NCBI RefSeq assembly: GCF_029267515.1
Contig: NZ_JAJUIS010000015.1
Span: 1 to 40,630 of the forward strand
DNA length: 40,630 nucleotides
Reading direction: 5' to 3'
Source: Seleniivibrio woodruffii
GTDB lineage: Bacteria > Chrysiogenota > Deferribacteres > Deferribacterales > Geovibrionaceae
The position numbers and the translations under genes were made by a program. The notes beneath the pieces are model-generated. The model was not told the origin of the DNA. It was given only the letters and a program-made list of their open reading frames with translations, and did no database searches. Below, piece by piece: positions 6,938 through 16,273 of the stretch. Numbering within the stretch: position 1 is the first letter of the stretch; each line of letters begins with the position of its first letter.

Positions 6938-7758
6938 ACTATCTCTCTGATATATTTTGAAAGTCTGTCGTAATACCTCATAAGAGGTCGGCATCCGGAA
7001 TCCAGCCTGCTGCTGGTGAGATAGAACTTTGAATAACTGCCGATATGTCTTATTTCAGATTCCGATTTCAGAAACTTTTTAATGAAAACGGCAGTCGCTA
7101 AAGGGTCTGTATCCTCTCCGTAGGAAAGATTAAATATCTCAAAACGCTTTTCAAAGGTGTATGAATGAATGAAAGCTATCAGCATATGCAGAAGGTCGTC
7201 GATGTGTATCGTGCACCAATAGCCCATGTCTGTGAAATCCGGTTCAAACGTTTCACCCTTGGCTATCTTTCTGACAGCGTTATGGATATAACCGTCCATC
7301 CTTTCGCCGCCGTAAACTCCCGGTATTCGCAGAACAGCGGTCGGCAGATTATGAAAACACAGCATATGCTCCGCGTACAGCTTTGAAAGCCCGTATCCGT
7401 GCATAGGGGCTATAAGCCCGTTCTCGTCCGTTGCACCAGAATTTTCCGGAGAATATACTGTCATACTGCTGAAATATATTATTCTTACGTCACGTTTTTT
7501 AAGCTCTGAAAGGAGGATGTCAAGCCCGGCTACGTTTGTAAGGAACGGTTCCTTAGTGATATCAGCCGTTCTGTCGTAACTCTTTACCGCAGCGAGGATT
7601 ATACATAAACTGACGTCTCTGCCGTTCAGATATTCAGCCACAGATATCCGGCTGAGGATATTCATATCTCCGCTTGAAAGATATATGAACTCCGGCAGCA
7701 CCTTACGCATATGGCGACCGATGTATCCGCTTCCGCCCACCACAAGGGTTTCACCCAT
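6934..7758 (-). CDS. NAD-dependent epimerase/dehydratase (extended SDR)
   Basis: A 274-residue extended short-chain dehydrogenase/reductase. The nucleotide-binding glycine motif is GGSGYIGR near the N-terminus. The catalytic set includes a Ser-rich strand (IIYFSSMTVYS) and the YxxxK pair in YGLSK. A substrate-side motif RIPGVYGG follows. Such enzymes oxidise, epimerise, reduce or dehydrate nucleotide sugars. It overlaps the ATP-grasp gene by 8 bp and the phosphoesterase by 4 bp. Since pseB already supplies the dehydratase of the core pathway, this second SDR probably acts in a branch or tailoring step. The exact reaction cannot be read from sequence. Confidence 0.8.
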   Translation of the reverse strand: MGETLVVGGSGYIGRHMRKVLPEFIYLSSGDMNILSRISVAEYLNGRDVSLCIILAAVKSYDRTADITKEPFLTNVAGLDILLSELKKRDVRIIYFSSMTVYSPENSGATDENGLIAPMHGYGLSKLYAEHMLCFHNLPTAVLRIPGVYGGERMDGYIHNAVRKIAKGETFEPDFTDMGYWCTIHIDDLLHMLIAFIHSYTFEKRFEIFNLSYGEDTDPLATAVFIKKFLKSESEIRHIGSYSKFYLTSSRLDSGCRPLMRYYDRLSKYIREIV

Positions 7759-8683
7759 AAAAAACGTTCTCCCAGCGCCTAATCAGTTCAACGCTTTTGA
7801 ATTCATCAAGATACGGAGCATTATTATCATCATAGTGCTCAATGTTGAGGTCTATCTCGTTTATTCCGGCGGCTGTGCTTAGAACCAGAGTAGTTGAATA
7901 TCTGGGGTTTATCTCGAATATATGCAGTTTTCCGCCGTCCTCTTTGAGTTGTACGTTGAAAGAACCGCATGGGGTGAAGTTCTCAACGACTTTTCTGCAA
8001 AGCGTCTCTATGCCTTTATGATGTGCACAGGCGGCGTGCTTCGTTACGCCCTGTTTCAGATAAACTATTTTAGGCACGACGGAAATCAGTCTGTTAACGC
8101 TATTGGTCACCACGCTCACGGTGTATTCCTGCCCGTCGATGTAAGGCTGCACAAGCACCTCTTCTTTAGTGTAGTTTTCCAGCACGAAATAGGCATCGAA
8201 CGCCTCCCGACTGCATATTCTCATGGCTCCTCGGCTGCCTCTGCCCGTTTTCGGTTTCAGAAACAGGGGGAAACCATATGAACCGTCGTATCTGTCTGCG
8301 GTTTCCGTTGGGATAACTGAAATTCCGCACTCAGCAAGTGCTTTCATCAACGCCAGCTTGTCGAGGCACAGGCTCACGAACTCAGGAGAAGGCGAAAGCA
8401 CCCTTACTCCACATTCTGCGGCTACCCTGTGCGCAATAAGAATCTCCTCATCTATCAGAGGTATATAATAATCCACGCCTTCATTTTTTATAATGTCCGT
8501 CATGGTCTTCTCAAATGACGGGTCAACAACTTTCGGAACTATGCGGATATCACTTTCGGGATAGAGTTTTTTCACCAGCTCACTGCTGTCCGTCAGGATA
8601 ACGTCATATTTTTCAGACAGCACGTCCGTAAGATATGGAAAAAGCGAGCCGCCCGCGCCGGAGATAAGCAGTTTTTTTCTCAT
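7751..8683 (-). CDS. ATP-grasp ligase (CarB-like) in nonulosonate operon
   Basis: A 310-residue ATP-grasp enzyme. I prefer the start MRKKLLISGAGG at 8683: it has GGGAG six bases upstream and forms an ATGA overlap with the pseI stop, whereas the in-frame ATG at 8704 has a poorer ribosome binding site. An N-terminal Rossmann-like domain (LLISGAGGSLFPYL) is followed by the ATP-grasp fold: FPLFLKPKTGRGSRG (nucleotide loop), VLVQPYIDGQEYTV, and FEINPRYS with the metal-binding Glu-Asn. The family joins a carboxylate to an amine, or makes carbamoyl/acyl-phosphate intermediates. Beside a PIG-L deacetylase, a plausible role is attaching an acid such as an amino acid to a freed amino group of the sugar. 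Fold is confident; reaction is hypothetical. Confidence 0.82.
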   Translation of the reverse strand: MRKKLLISGAGGSLFPYLTDVLSEKYDVILTDSSELVKKLYPESDIRIVPKVVDPSFEKTMTDIIKNEGVDYYIPLIDEEILIAHRVAAECGVRVLSPSPEFVSLCLDKLALMKALAECGISVIPTETADRYDGSYGFPLFLKPKTGRGSRGAMRICSREAFDAYFVLENYTKEEVLVQPYIDGQEYTVSVVTNSVNRLISVVPKIVYLKQGVTKHAACAHHKGIETLCRKVVENFTPCGSFNVQLKEDGGKLHIFEINPRYSTTLVLSTAAGINEIDLNIEHYDDNNAPYLDEFKSVELIRRWENVFYG

Positions 8684-9708
8684 ACCATCTCCCACGTTAT
8701 CCATTCGTCCGCTTTTATGTCCCTTTTCGCCCTTCTGCCTGTCACAATATCCTTAAACTGCGGCAGAATACCGTATCCTGGGCGCTTTATCACTATATCG
8801 TCTCCGGTGATGACACTTCCTTCGGCAATGTCCTTTGCGGCTATTATACTGCGGCGGAGGCTGAAATTTTCCTTCTCCTCGTCACGCGCGCCGTTCTTCA
8901 TGCCGTCGCCGAAAGCCTGTTCAACGTCCCGTATCTTCTCCACCATGGCTTTCAGTTCGTCCGGTTCCATGGCAAACGGATGATCCGGACCCTGCATAAC
9001 GCGGCTCAGGGTGAAATGCTTCTCTATTATCTTCGCGCCCATTGCAACCGCAGCGACTGGGATATGATCGCCCATGGTGTGATCGGAATAGCCCGTTACA
9101 CAGCCGAAGGAACGAGCCATGGTGTCCATTGCGCGCAGGTTAGAAAGATGCGCAGGTGCCGGATACAGCGACGTGCACTGGAGCAGTGCAAAGTTACCGT
9201 TTCCAGCTTTCCGGCAGGCGTTTACAGCGTTCTCTATGTCGCCCATGGTCGCAAGTCCTGTGGAGAGTATCACTCCCAGTCCGGTCTTCGCCATATAATC
9301 GACAAGGGTAACGTCCGTCATATCGAAGGAGGCAACCTTTAAAACTCCGCAGCCCAGAGCCTTCATCTCGTCCACCGATTCCCTGTCACACGGGGAGGTG
9401 AAGAAATCGATTCCCTTGCTGTCGCAGTATCTTTTCAGCTTCGAGTGCCAGCTCCGGTCTATCTCAAGTTCCTTTATAAGCTCGTGGATATTTTTGTCAT
9501 ATTTCAAGTGGAGGGGGGTATACACGGAATAGTGGTCTTTCGCGCGGAAGGTCTGGAACTTCACAGCGTCGCATCCGGCCTCTTTCGCTCTGTCTATCAT
9601 CTCAAGGGCGATGCTGTAGTCGCCGTTGTGGTTGCTACCTATCTCCGCGATCACATACACGGGGAAGCCTTCGCCTATCTTTCTTCCGTTTATCTCAAAA
9701 ACGTTCAT
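8680..9708 (-). CDS. pseI: NeuB-family nonulosonic acid synthase, probably pseudaminic acid synthase
   Basis: A 342-residue NeuB-family enzyme. It condenses a 6-carbon sugar with phosphoenolpyruvate to give the 9-carbon acid. The TIM-barrel region shows IAEIGSNHNGD, AVKFQTF, CTSLYPAP, GYSDHTMGD and EKHFTLSR. The C-terminal part (about 285-342: LRRSIIAAKDIAEGSVI onward) is an SAF/antifreeze-like domain. Neighbours pseB, C, F, G and H point to pseudaminic acid. However, SNHNGD, AVKFQTF and GPDH look closer to sialic/legionaminic synthases than to classical PseI, so a stereoisomeric or modified product remains possible. It lies two bases after pseG and overlaps the ATP-grasp start. Confidence 0.85.
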   Translation of the reverse strand: MNVFEINGRKIGEGFPVYVIAEIGSNHNGDYSIALEMIDRAKEAGCDAVKFQTFRAKDHYSVYTPLHLKYDKNIHELIKELEIDRSWHSKLKRYCDSKGIDFFTSPCDRESVDEMKALGCGVLKVASFDMTDVTLVDYMAKTGLGVILSTGLATMGDIENAVNACRKAGNGNFALLQCTSLYPAPAHLSNLRAMDTMARSFGCVTGYSDHTMGDHIPVAAVAMGAKIIEKHFTLSRVMQGPDHPFAMEPDELKAMVEKIRDVEQAFGDGMKNGARDEEKENFSLRRSIIAAKDIAEGSVITGDDIVIKRPGYGILPQFKDIVTGRRAKRDIKADEWITWEMV

Positions 9709-9710
9709 AT

Positions 9711-10643
9711 TCAGCTCTCCGCAACGTTTCGGGTTATTTTTTCGTATCTGTTTCTGTGTGCTGAAAGACGCCTTACAAGGTCGGGCAGGATATCCATCTC
9801 CTCTTTTTCAACACATAAAAAATCTTTGTTCCTCAGATAATTATATATCTCATGCTGATTCTCCGCAACTTTTACGGCGATGAACGGCAGTCCCATAAAA
9901 ACAGCCTCGTTCGCGGTCACACTGGCGGTTATCACGCCGAAATCAGCCGCAGCCATCAGTTTGCCTACGCTTTCCGAATCGACGTGGAGACTTATGCCTC
10001 TCTTTCCCGCAGCATATTCCAGCAGATCATTAAGCCTGCCGTTTGCAGTCGTTGTAACCACGTCGGCGGTGAGTTCCGGCACCTTCAATATCTGCTCCAG
10101 CACAGGGATATTCATATTGTACGAGTCCGCGCCGCCCATGGCGACGAAAACCCTGCCTTTTATACGCTTATAGCCCGCCGACCGCGCCTCTCTCAGCTCG
10201 CGGCGCACCAGAACATGCTTCATGCCGCATCTCAGTTCGCAGCCGTCCGGCACAAGCCCTTTATACCTTTCAGGGTCGGCGGACATGTTCGGGCTTAAAA
10301 GCACGTCGCAGAAATGTTTTTCATAGTAATCGTCCAGACAGATAAGTCTTACGTCCGTAAGTTCCTTTATCCGCTTTTCGTAATCGTAACCGATGTCGTA
10401 ATTATCTATGACAAGGGTCTCTGCGCCATGTTTTTTTATGAGCTGTGCAAGCTCCTCCGCACTGCCGTCTGACAGCAGCTCGAAAGGATAACCCGATTCA
10501 GCTATCTTATGGTTTATGCTGCCTTCCAGTTCCCGCACGGCAAACAGCACGTCGCCGAACTGCTCCGCCAGCACAAGGTCGCGCATGATATGCCCGATAC
10601 CCTTTTTATAAGACGAATCCGCCCTTATGACAACCTTAGCCAT
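9711..10643 (-). CDS. pseG: UDP-2,4-diacetamido-2,4,6-trideoxy-beta-L-altropyranose hydrolase
   Basis: A 310-residue GT-B-like protein. PseG releases UDP from UDP-2,4-diacetamido-2,4,6-trideoxy-L-altrose, giving the free sugar that the NeuB-family enzyme condenses with PEP. The N-terminus, VVIRADSSYKKGIGHIMRDLVLA, carries the GxGHxxR motif with the catalytic His typical of PseG. The C-terminal half has the UDP-binding GT-B features, including VFVAMGGADSYN and ANEAVFMGLPFIAVKVAENQHE. It overlaps pseF by 8 bp and is followed two bases later by pseI. Length is slightly below the usual PseG size and all motifs are present. Confidence 0.88.
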   Translation of the reverse strand: MAKVVIRADSSYKKGIGHIMRDLVLAEQFGDVLFAVRELEGSINHKIAESGYPFELLSDGSAEELAQLIKKHGAETLVIDNYDIGYDYEKRIKELTDVRLICLDDYYEKHFCDVLLSPNMSADPERYKGLVPDGCELRCGMKHVLVRRELREARSAGYKRIKGRVFVAMGGADSYNMNIPVLEQILKVPELTADVVTTTANGRLNDLLEYAAGKRGISLHVDSESVGKLMAAADFGVITASVTANEAVFMGLPFIAVKVAENQHEIYNYLRNKDFLCVEKEEMDILPDLVRRLSAHRNRYEKITRNVAES

Positions 10644-11343
10644 CGGCTCTCTTTATAGCCTCGAACATGAGTTCAGCCCGCTTCCAGTCCTCCGGCGTGT
10701 CGATGTCCTGCACCAGATAGCGGGGTATCACAACGGGAATGCTGACTTTGCTGAACATAACGGCAGCAGGATACTGTTTCTGTCTGCTTCTGCATGTCCA
10801 GTAAAACTGCCCCGCGTCCTGATACGCCTCCTCCAGATCCTGACTGCGCACGGCGTAGCACTCAGGAAAAAACATCTCTGCCCTGCCACTTCCGTCAATC
10901 TTAAAGGTTCTCTGCACTGGAAACGGCATGGTGGCGCATGAAAAGGCGTTCACAGCATCGCTGTCTTTCAGCAGTTCATAGCCTTTTCGGATGTATTCAG
11001 CGCGGACAAAGGGCGCTGTGGCGTATATCGTGCAGATGAAATCGTAATTTTCGCCCTGCTTTTCAAAATATTCAGCGGCGTGCTCAACAACGGCGGCGGT
11101 TCCGGTGAAATCGTCCGCAAGCTCTTTCGGGCGGACAAACGGCACCTCAGCACCGTACTGGCGCGCAACGGATGCAATCTCTTCATCGTCTGTGGACACA
11201 ACAACGCGGGCAAAAAGTCCGCTGTCGACAGCAGCCTGAATTGAATAGGCTATCAGCGGCTTTCCGTAAAAGTCCCTGATATTTTTACGGGGTATGCGTT
11301 TGCTGCCTCCCCGTGCGGGTATCACCGCAAGCGCTCTATCCAC
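10636..11343 (-). CDS. pseF: Pseudaminic acid cytidylyltransferase
   Basis: A 235-residue nucleotidyltransferase. It activates the nonulosonic acid with CTP to give the CMP-sugar donor. The N-terminus AVIPARGGSKRIPRKNI is the CTP-binding signature of CMP-nonulosonate synthetases. VVVSTDDEEIA, FICTIYATAPFV and RSQDLEEAYQDAGQFYW are the PseF-like motifs. It is cytoplasmic. It overlaps pseC upstream and pseG downstream by 8 bp each, so synthesis is tightly coupled. The motif set and neighbours support PseF over NeuA or LegF. Confidence 0.9.
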   Translation of the reverse strand: MDRALAVIPARGGSKRIPRKNIRDFYGKPLIAYSIQAAVDSGLFARVVVSTDDEEIASVARQYGAEVPFVRPKELADDFTGTAAVVEHAAEYFEKQGENYDFICTIYATAPFVRAEYIRKGYELLKDSDAVNAFSCATMPFPVQRTFKIDGSGRAEMFFPECYAVRSQDLEEAYQDAGQFYWTCRSRQKQYPAAVMFSKVSIPVVIPRYLVQDIDTPEDWKRAELMFEAIKRADG

Positions 11344-12499
11344 AGATAAGCTCCTTTAAGGATTCGATAACCATATCCTGCTCTGCATCTGTCAGCGACG
11401 GGTACATGGGAAGCGAGAAACATTTTTCATAATATTCATCCATAACCGGAGTATACTCTTCACCGTATCCAAGTGCTTTGTAATACGGCTGTTTATTTAT
11501 AGGTATATAGTGAAGCTGGAGTCCTATGCCCCGCTCGCGCATTTTCATAAAAAACTCCGCTCTGGTCAGTGCGCATTTTTCAAAATCTGCCATAGCGACG
11601 TAAAGGTGATAGGACGAGCTTCCGTTATATGTATACAAAGGGCGAACCGAACCGTCTGCGAAAGCTGCATCATACCGCTGTGCAAGCTCCCTGCGCCTTT
11701 TTAAGAAACCGCCGAGTCTCTTGATTTGTGATATGCCAAGAGCACATTGTATGTCTGTTATGCGGTAGTTGTATCCGAGTTCCTGCATCTCGTAATACCA
11801 TGGGTTTCTGTTGCCCCTGATATCGTAAGCCATGCCGTCGTTGACGAACCCGTCGCGAACGATGCCGTGGGTGCGCAGCATGGAAACTTTATCGGATATC
11901 TCTTTCGAATTGGTGGTCACAGCCCCGCCTTCGCCAGTGGTAAAATGTTTGACAGGATGGAACGAAAGTATTGAGCAGTCGGAGCCGGCGCAGCTTCCGG
12001 CTTTGGATCCACCGTCAGAAGCGCCTATCGAGTGGGCGCAGTCTTCCAATATTTTGATATTATAAGTTTCTCTTAGATATCGCAGTTTCGACTGGCTGAC
12101 TGGATTGCCTGAAAAGTGCACAGCATATAATGCTTTGATACTTCCGTCTTTCTTTATCATCTCTTCGCAAAGGTCAAGGTCTATATTTCCGTACGGTGTT
12201 ATGTCGCAGAATACAGGCTCGCCGCCAGCATAAAGAATTGAATTTGCCGTTGCAGCGAATGAGTTCGGCGTGGTGATAACCCTGTCCTTTTCGGACAGAA
12301 GCGCAAGGGACGCAAGGTGCAGGGCAGCCGTGCCGCTGCTCACGACAACAGAATACGCCGCTCCGGTGAGAGAGCACAGAACCTTTTCAAATTCAGCTAT
12401 CTTGGGTCCCGTTGTGAGCCAGTCCGAGCGCAGAACCTCTGCAACGGACTCTATATCGTCATTGTCAACGCTTTGCCTTCCGTATGGTATGAATGACAT
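11336..12499 (-). CDS. pseC: UDP-4-amino-4,6-dideoxy-N-acetyl-beta-L-altrosamine transaminase
   Basis: A 387-residue DegT/DnrJ/EryC1/StrS-type PLP aminotransferase. It converts the 4-keto product of PseB to the 4-amino sugar using glutamate. Family motifs are clear: IPYGRQSVDNDDI, the cofactor pocket VVVSSGTAALHLA, ILEDCAHSIGA, and the PLP lysine in SFHPVKHFTTGEGG (near residue 183). PWYYEMQELGYNYRITDIQCALG is characteristic of PseC. It starts one base upstream of the pseB stop codon's first base, i.e. the genes abut, and overlaps pseF by 8 bp. Length and motifs are normal. Confidence 0.93.
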   Translation of the reverse strand: MSFIPYGRQSVDNDDIESVAEVLRSDWLTTGPKIAEFEKVLCSLTGAAYSVVVSSGTAALHLASLALLSEKDRVITTPNSFAATANSILYAGGEPVFCDITPYGNIDLDLCEEMIKKDGSIKALYAVHFSGNPVSQSKLRYLRETYNIKILEDCAHSIGASDGGSKAGSCAGSDCSILSFHPVKHFTTGEGGAVTTNSKEISDKVSMLRTHGIVRDGFVNDGMAYDIRGNRNPWYYEMQELGYNYRITDIQCALGISQIKRLGGFLKRRRELAQRYDAAFADGSVRPLYTYNGSSSYHLYVAMADFEKCALTRAEFFMKMRERGIGLQLHYIPINKQPYYKALGYGEEYTPVMDEYYEKCFSLPMYPSLTDAEQDMVIESLKELICG

Positions 12500-13510
<1,011 letters not shown>

Positions 13511-13515
13511 TTAAA

Positions 13516-13544
13516 ATAGTAGCCCATGGAACCCGAATATACAA
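13516..13544 (-). promoter_or_regulatory. Candidate sigma-70 promoter for pse operon
   Basis: On the minus strand, TTGTAT (13539-13544) and TACTAT (13516-13521) are 17 bp apart, just upstream of pseB and downstream of the preceding terminator. The match is moderate (3/6 and 4/6), so position and spacing carry most of the support. Confidence 0.35.
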
Positions 13545-13570
13545 TTGAATTGTCTGACCCTTTAAACAAC

Positions 13571-13600
13571 AAAGGGCGGTCACTGCCATGACCGCCCTTT
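13571..13600 (-). terminator. Strong hairpin between DUF2292 gene and pseB
   Basis: A perfect 12-bp inverted repeat, AAAGGGCGGTCA (13571-13582) and TGACCGCCCTTT (13589-13600), with a 6-nt loop. It lies 24 bp after the stop of the small DUF2292-type gene. The following T-run on the minus strand is interrupted, so termination may be partial and allow some fliC readthrough into pseB. Confidence 0.6.
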
Positions 13601-13623
13601 CGGGTAACTCTTCCCTGTTTATT

Positions 13624-13797
13624 TTACAGTTTTACGGATTCCGTTTTGCGGATGATGGTTACCCTTCCCGCTTCGAATTTCACTTCAACGGAACCGTAGA
13701 AATTTGTCTGAAACATCTCTTTAAGCATATCGTTAAGCTGTTCCATCTGCGATTTATTGTTATTATTGTCTTTTTTCTGTACAGTCATTGCAGCCAT
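13624..13797 (-). CDS. Small DUF2292 (YezD)-like protein
   Basis: A 57-residue protein. The start ATGGCTGCAATG at 13797 is preferred, because GGAGG lies 8 bases upstream; an in-frame ATG 15 bases earlier would overlap that site. The N-terminal half is polar with an Asn run. The C-terminal YGSVEVKFEAGRVTIIRKTESVKL-like stretch (about residues 34-57) matches the DUF2292/YezD pattern of a small beta-rich domain (YGSxxIxxxxGxVxxIxxTEKxR). Function of that family is not established. Here it sits 42 bp downstream of flagellin and upstream of pseB, so it may be co-transcribed with fliC. A link to flagellin or its glycosylation is only positional. Confidence 0.65.
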   Translation of the reverse strand: MAAMTVQKKDNNNNKSQMEQLNDMLKEMFQTNFYGSVEVKFEAGRVTIIRKTESVKL

Positions 13798-13839
13798 AGT
13801 ATTTTCCTCCAAAAACTACATTTTATAAGGCGCCCCAGC

Positions 13840-16242
13840 TTATTGAAGAAGCTGCATTGCCATCTGAGGTACCTGATTTGCCTGAGCAAGCATTGAAACG
13901 CCCGCCTGAGCCAGCATCTGATACCTTGTAAATGTAGACATCTCTTCAGCCATATCGAGGTCGCGAATTCTTGATTCGGCAGTTGTCATGTTCTCTTCCG
14001 CCGTGTCAAGGTTTGCGATTGTGTGTTCAAGTCTGTTGACCTGCGCACCGATTGTGGCTCTTACGCTTACTACCTGAGCGATAGCGGCGTCGATATCCGG
14101 AATCGCAGCCTGTGCGAGATCCTGAGATACCATAGTGATGTTGTCCAGACCGAGACCTGTGACATCGAGCTGAGGAATACTTACGGCAAGTGTCTGTCCT
14201 GCGTTTGCACCTATCTGAAGGTCTGTGGAGTTATCCACTATGTGCAGATAGAAGTTTTCTTTCGCAGCAGCGGCGTTTGTTGTGAAGTCAACCTGTTCCT
14301 TTGTGGTATTCCATGATTCGTCAACACCCGCTCTGGAATCGAGAACTATCTCAACACCGTCTATTATGCCGTATACTCTGTCGTTTCCTGTTTCGTCCGT
14401 ACCGACAAGCTCACCTGTGTGTGCGTTATAAACTGTCACTTTGGTGGTGTTGTTGGTAGCTGCCTGTATCTGGTTGAGACCGAGACCGTTGATAAGGTCT
14501 TCGTCACCGGAGAATGCAAGCTGTCCCTGTTCGCCTGTAAGTGCTGTCTGGATGATGAAAGTACCTTCAACCGCTTTGATGCCGCCCTTCTGGTTTGCCA
14601 GAGAAACATAGTCTACAAGGTGGCTGTTAACGTTGTTGTTGTCGGAACCCATACCCAGACCGCTTACGATTGCATCTGAGAGCTTCTGCTCAAAGTCGGC
14701 GATGGTGTCGTCCGCTTCCAGATAAATTGTTGCGGATGTGCCGTTACCCCAGATTGTAAGCTCCTGTTTGTTTGAAAACAGGTTGTTTCCGTCGGAATCA
14801 GTGAACACTGAAAGATCTTTGAGCTTGGTGGTTGTGGCTGCCGCTTCACCTGCTCCGTTAACTTTCAGGCTGAGATCGCCGGTAGTGGTTTTACCTGTGG
14901 GGTCGGGAGTACCTTCGTTGCTGTCTTCCTTGAAGTTGATTGTCATGTTTCCAAGGTCGATGTTGCCTGTCTCTGTGTTTATGCTCGCATAGTAAACTGT
15001 CACGCCGTTTGTATCGACAAAGTTGTCTTCGTTGTTATGAACGGTGAGAGATTCAGGGTCAAGGAACTTCAGGGTGGGACCTGTCTGCCCCTGAGGACCG
15101 CCTGAAACTGTTATCGTACCGCCGCCTGATGTTGCAACGCTGCCTGCGGGGGCAGTGTGCTCTCCTGTGAAGCTGAGCAGAACTTTATCGCCGTCCTGTA
15201 TGGAACCGCTGACGCCGAGATCCAGAGTAAGATTGAAAGCAAGCGTTCCGTTAGCAGAATCCAGAAGACCTGTAGTGTTGCTCGCAGTGATGGTTACAAC
15301 TGAACCTGTGGCACTGATGTTGATTGTTTCCCACTCGCTGACAGTACCTGTCAGGGCGTTGATATATCTTATCTGCGCTTTATAGCTTGCTGTGGTTCCT
15401 GTGGCGATATCGTCTTCGAACATCACTTCGATATAGCCGGAGGATGTTGCTGTAGATGCTGCGTCGGAGCCTACGGACGATATGGAAAATCCGGAACCTG
15501 TCTGCATGTATGCACCTGTCAGAGACACTGATGCACTTGTTGTTGTTGCTGCGTCAATATCGCCGACTGAAACGGTGTAATAGCTTGTTCCTGTTGATGC
15601 AAGCTGGCTTGCATTGGTTACGGAGGCTATGTTTGTGTCGTTTGTTCCGTCAACAACCTCAGTTGCGATCGCGTCTGAGTTCAGGGTCATGATGTCTGTT
15701 TTGAAAATCTGGTTTGTCCCGGGTTTGGTCTCAAGGTTGATTTTGTAGTTGCCTTCAGCAACTTCGTCTCTGATGATAGCTTCGATATTGCTGGAGCTTG
15801 ATGACCAAAGTGCCGTTCCGTCGCCGTTCAGAAGTTTTTTGGTGTTGAACTCTGTTGCTGTGGAGATTCTGTCGATCTCGTCTTTAAGCTGTTCAACCTC
15901 TTTCTGAATTTCGATACGGTCGTTTGATGTGTACACACCGTTGGACGCCTGCACCGCCAGCTCACGCATCCTTTGGAGCATGGAGCTGACTTCTTCAAGT
16001 GCGCCTTCAGCCGTCTGCAACATAGAGATACCGTCCTGTGCGTTCATAGATGCACGCTGAAGTCCGGTGATTTGACCTCTTAATTTCTCAGATATTGCAA
16101 GACCTGATGCGTCGTCTGCTGCGTGGTTGATACGAAGACCTGATGAGAGTCTTTCGATTGATGTTGCCAGAGCTGTCTGGTTTCCGCTCAAGTGTCTTTG
16201 TGAGTTCAAAGACATGATGTTTTGATAGACTGTAAGTGCCAT
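13840..16242 (-). CDS. fliC: Flagellin with very large central insert
   Basis: An 800-residue flagellin. The start is MALTVYQNIMSLN at 16242, with AAGGAGG upstream; longer in-frame starts have no such site. Residues 1 to about 165 form the conserved N-terminal D0/D1 region (SLNSQRHLSGNQTALATSIERLSSGLRIN, AADDASGLAISEKLRGQI). The last ~100 residues form the C-terminal D1/D0 region (NLDTAEENMTTAESRIRD, ending QVPQMAMQLLQ). Between them lies an insert of roughly 530 residues, rich in Thr, Ser, Gly and Asn and poor in charge, far larger than in a typical 280-500-residue flagellin. This part would be exposed on the filament. The adjacent pse operon suggests O-glycosylation of its Ser/Thr residues. 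A sigma-28 promoter precedes it. Confidence 0.95.
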   Translation of the reverse strand: MALTVYQNIMSLNSQRHLSGNQTALATSIERLSSGLRINHAADDASGLAISEKLRGQITGLQRASMNAQDGISMLQTAEGALEEVSSMLQRMRELAVQASNGVYTSNDRIEIQKEVEQLKDEIDRISTATEFNTKKLLNGDGTALWSSSSSNIEAIIRDEVAEGNYKINLETKPGTNQIFKTDIMTLNSDAIATEVVDGTNDTNIASVTNASQLASTGTSYYTVSVGDIDAATTTSASVSLTGAYMQTGSGFSISSVGSDAASTATSSGYIEVMFEDDIATGTTASYKAQIRYINALTGTVSEWETINISATGSVVTITASNTTGLLDSANGTLAFNLTLDLGVSGSIQDGDKVLLSFTGEHTAPAGSVATSGGGTITVSGGPQGQTGPTLKFLDPESLTVHNNEDNFVDTNGVTVYYASINTETGNIDLGNMTINFKEDSNEGTPDPTGKTTTGDLSLKVNGAGEAAATTTKLKDLSVFTDSDGNNLFSNKQELTIWGNGTSATIYLEADDTIADFEQKLSDAIVSGLGMGSDNNNVNSHLVDYVSLANQKGGIKAVEGTFIIQTALTGEQGQLAFSGDEDLINGLGLNQIQAATNNTTKVTVYNAHTGELVGTDETGNDRVYGIIDGVEIVLDSRAGVDESWNTTKEQVDFTTNAAAAKENFYLHIVDNSTDLQIGANAGQTLAVSIPQLDVTGLGLDNITMVSQDLAQAAIPDIDAAIAQVVSVRATIGAQVNRLEHTIANLDTAEENMTTAESRIRDLDMAEEMSTFTRYQMLAQAGVSMLAQANQVPQMAMQLLQ

Positions 16243-16273
16243 TCTATCCTCCTTGATTGTTTCAATAGAGGTC

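Noticed and set aside
6938-6994. Upstream start for the metallophosphatase
   Set aside because: It would overlap the SDR gene by 61 bp; the conserved domain begins exactly at the ATG at 6937.
8684-8704. Upstream start for the ATP-grasp gene
   Set aside because: The downstream ATG has a better ribosome binding site and forms the ATGA overlap used repeatedly in this operon.
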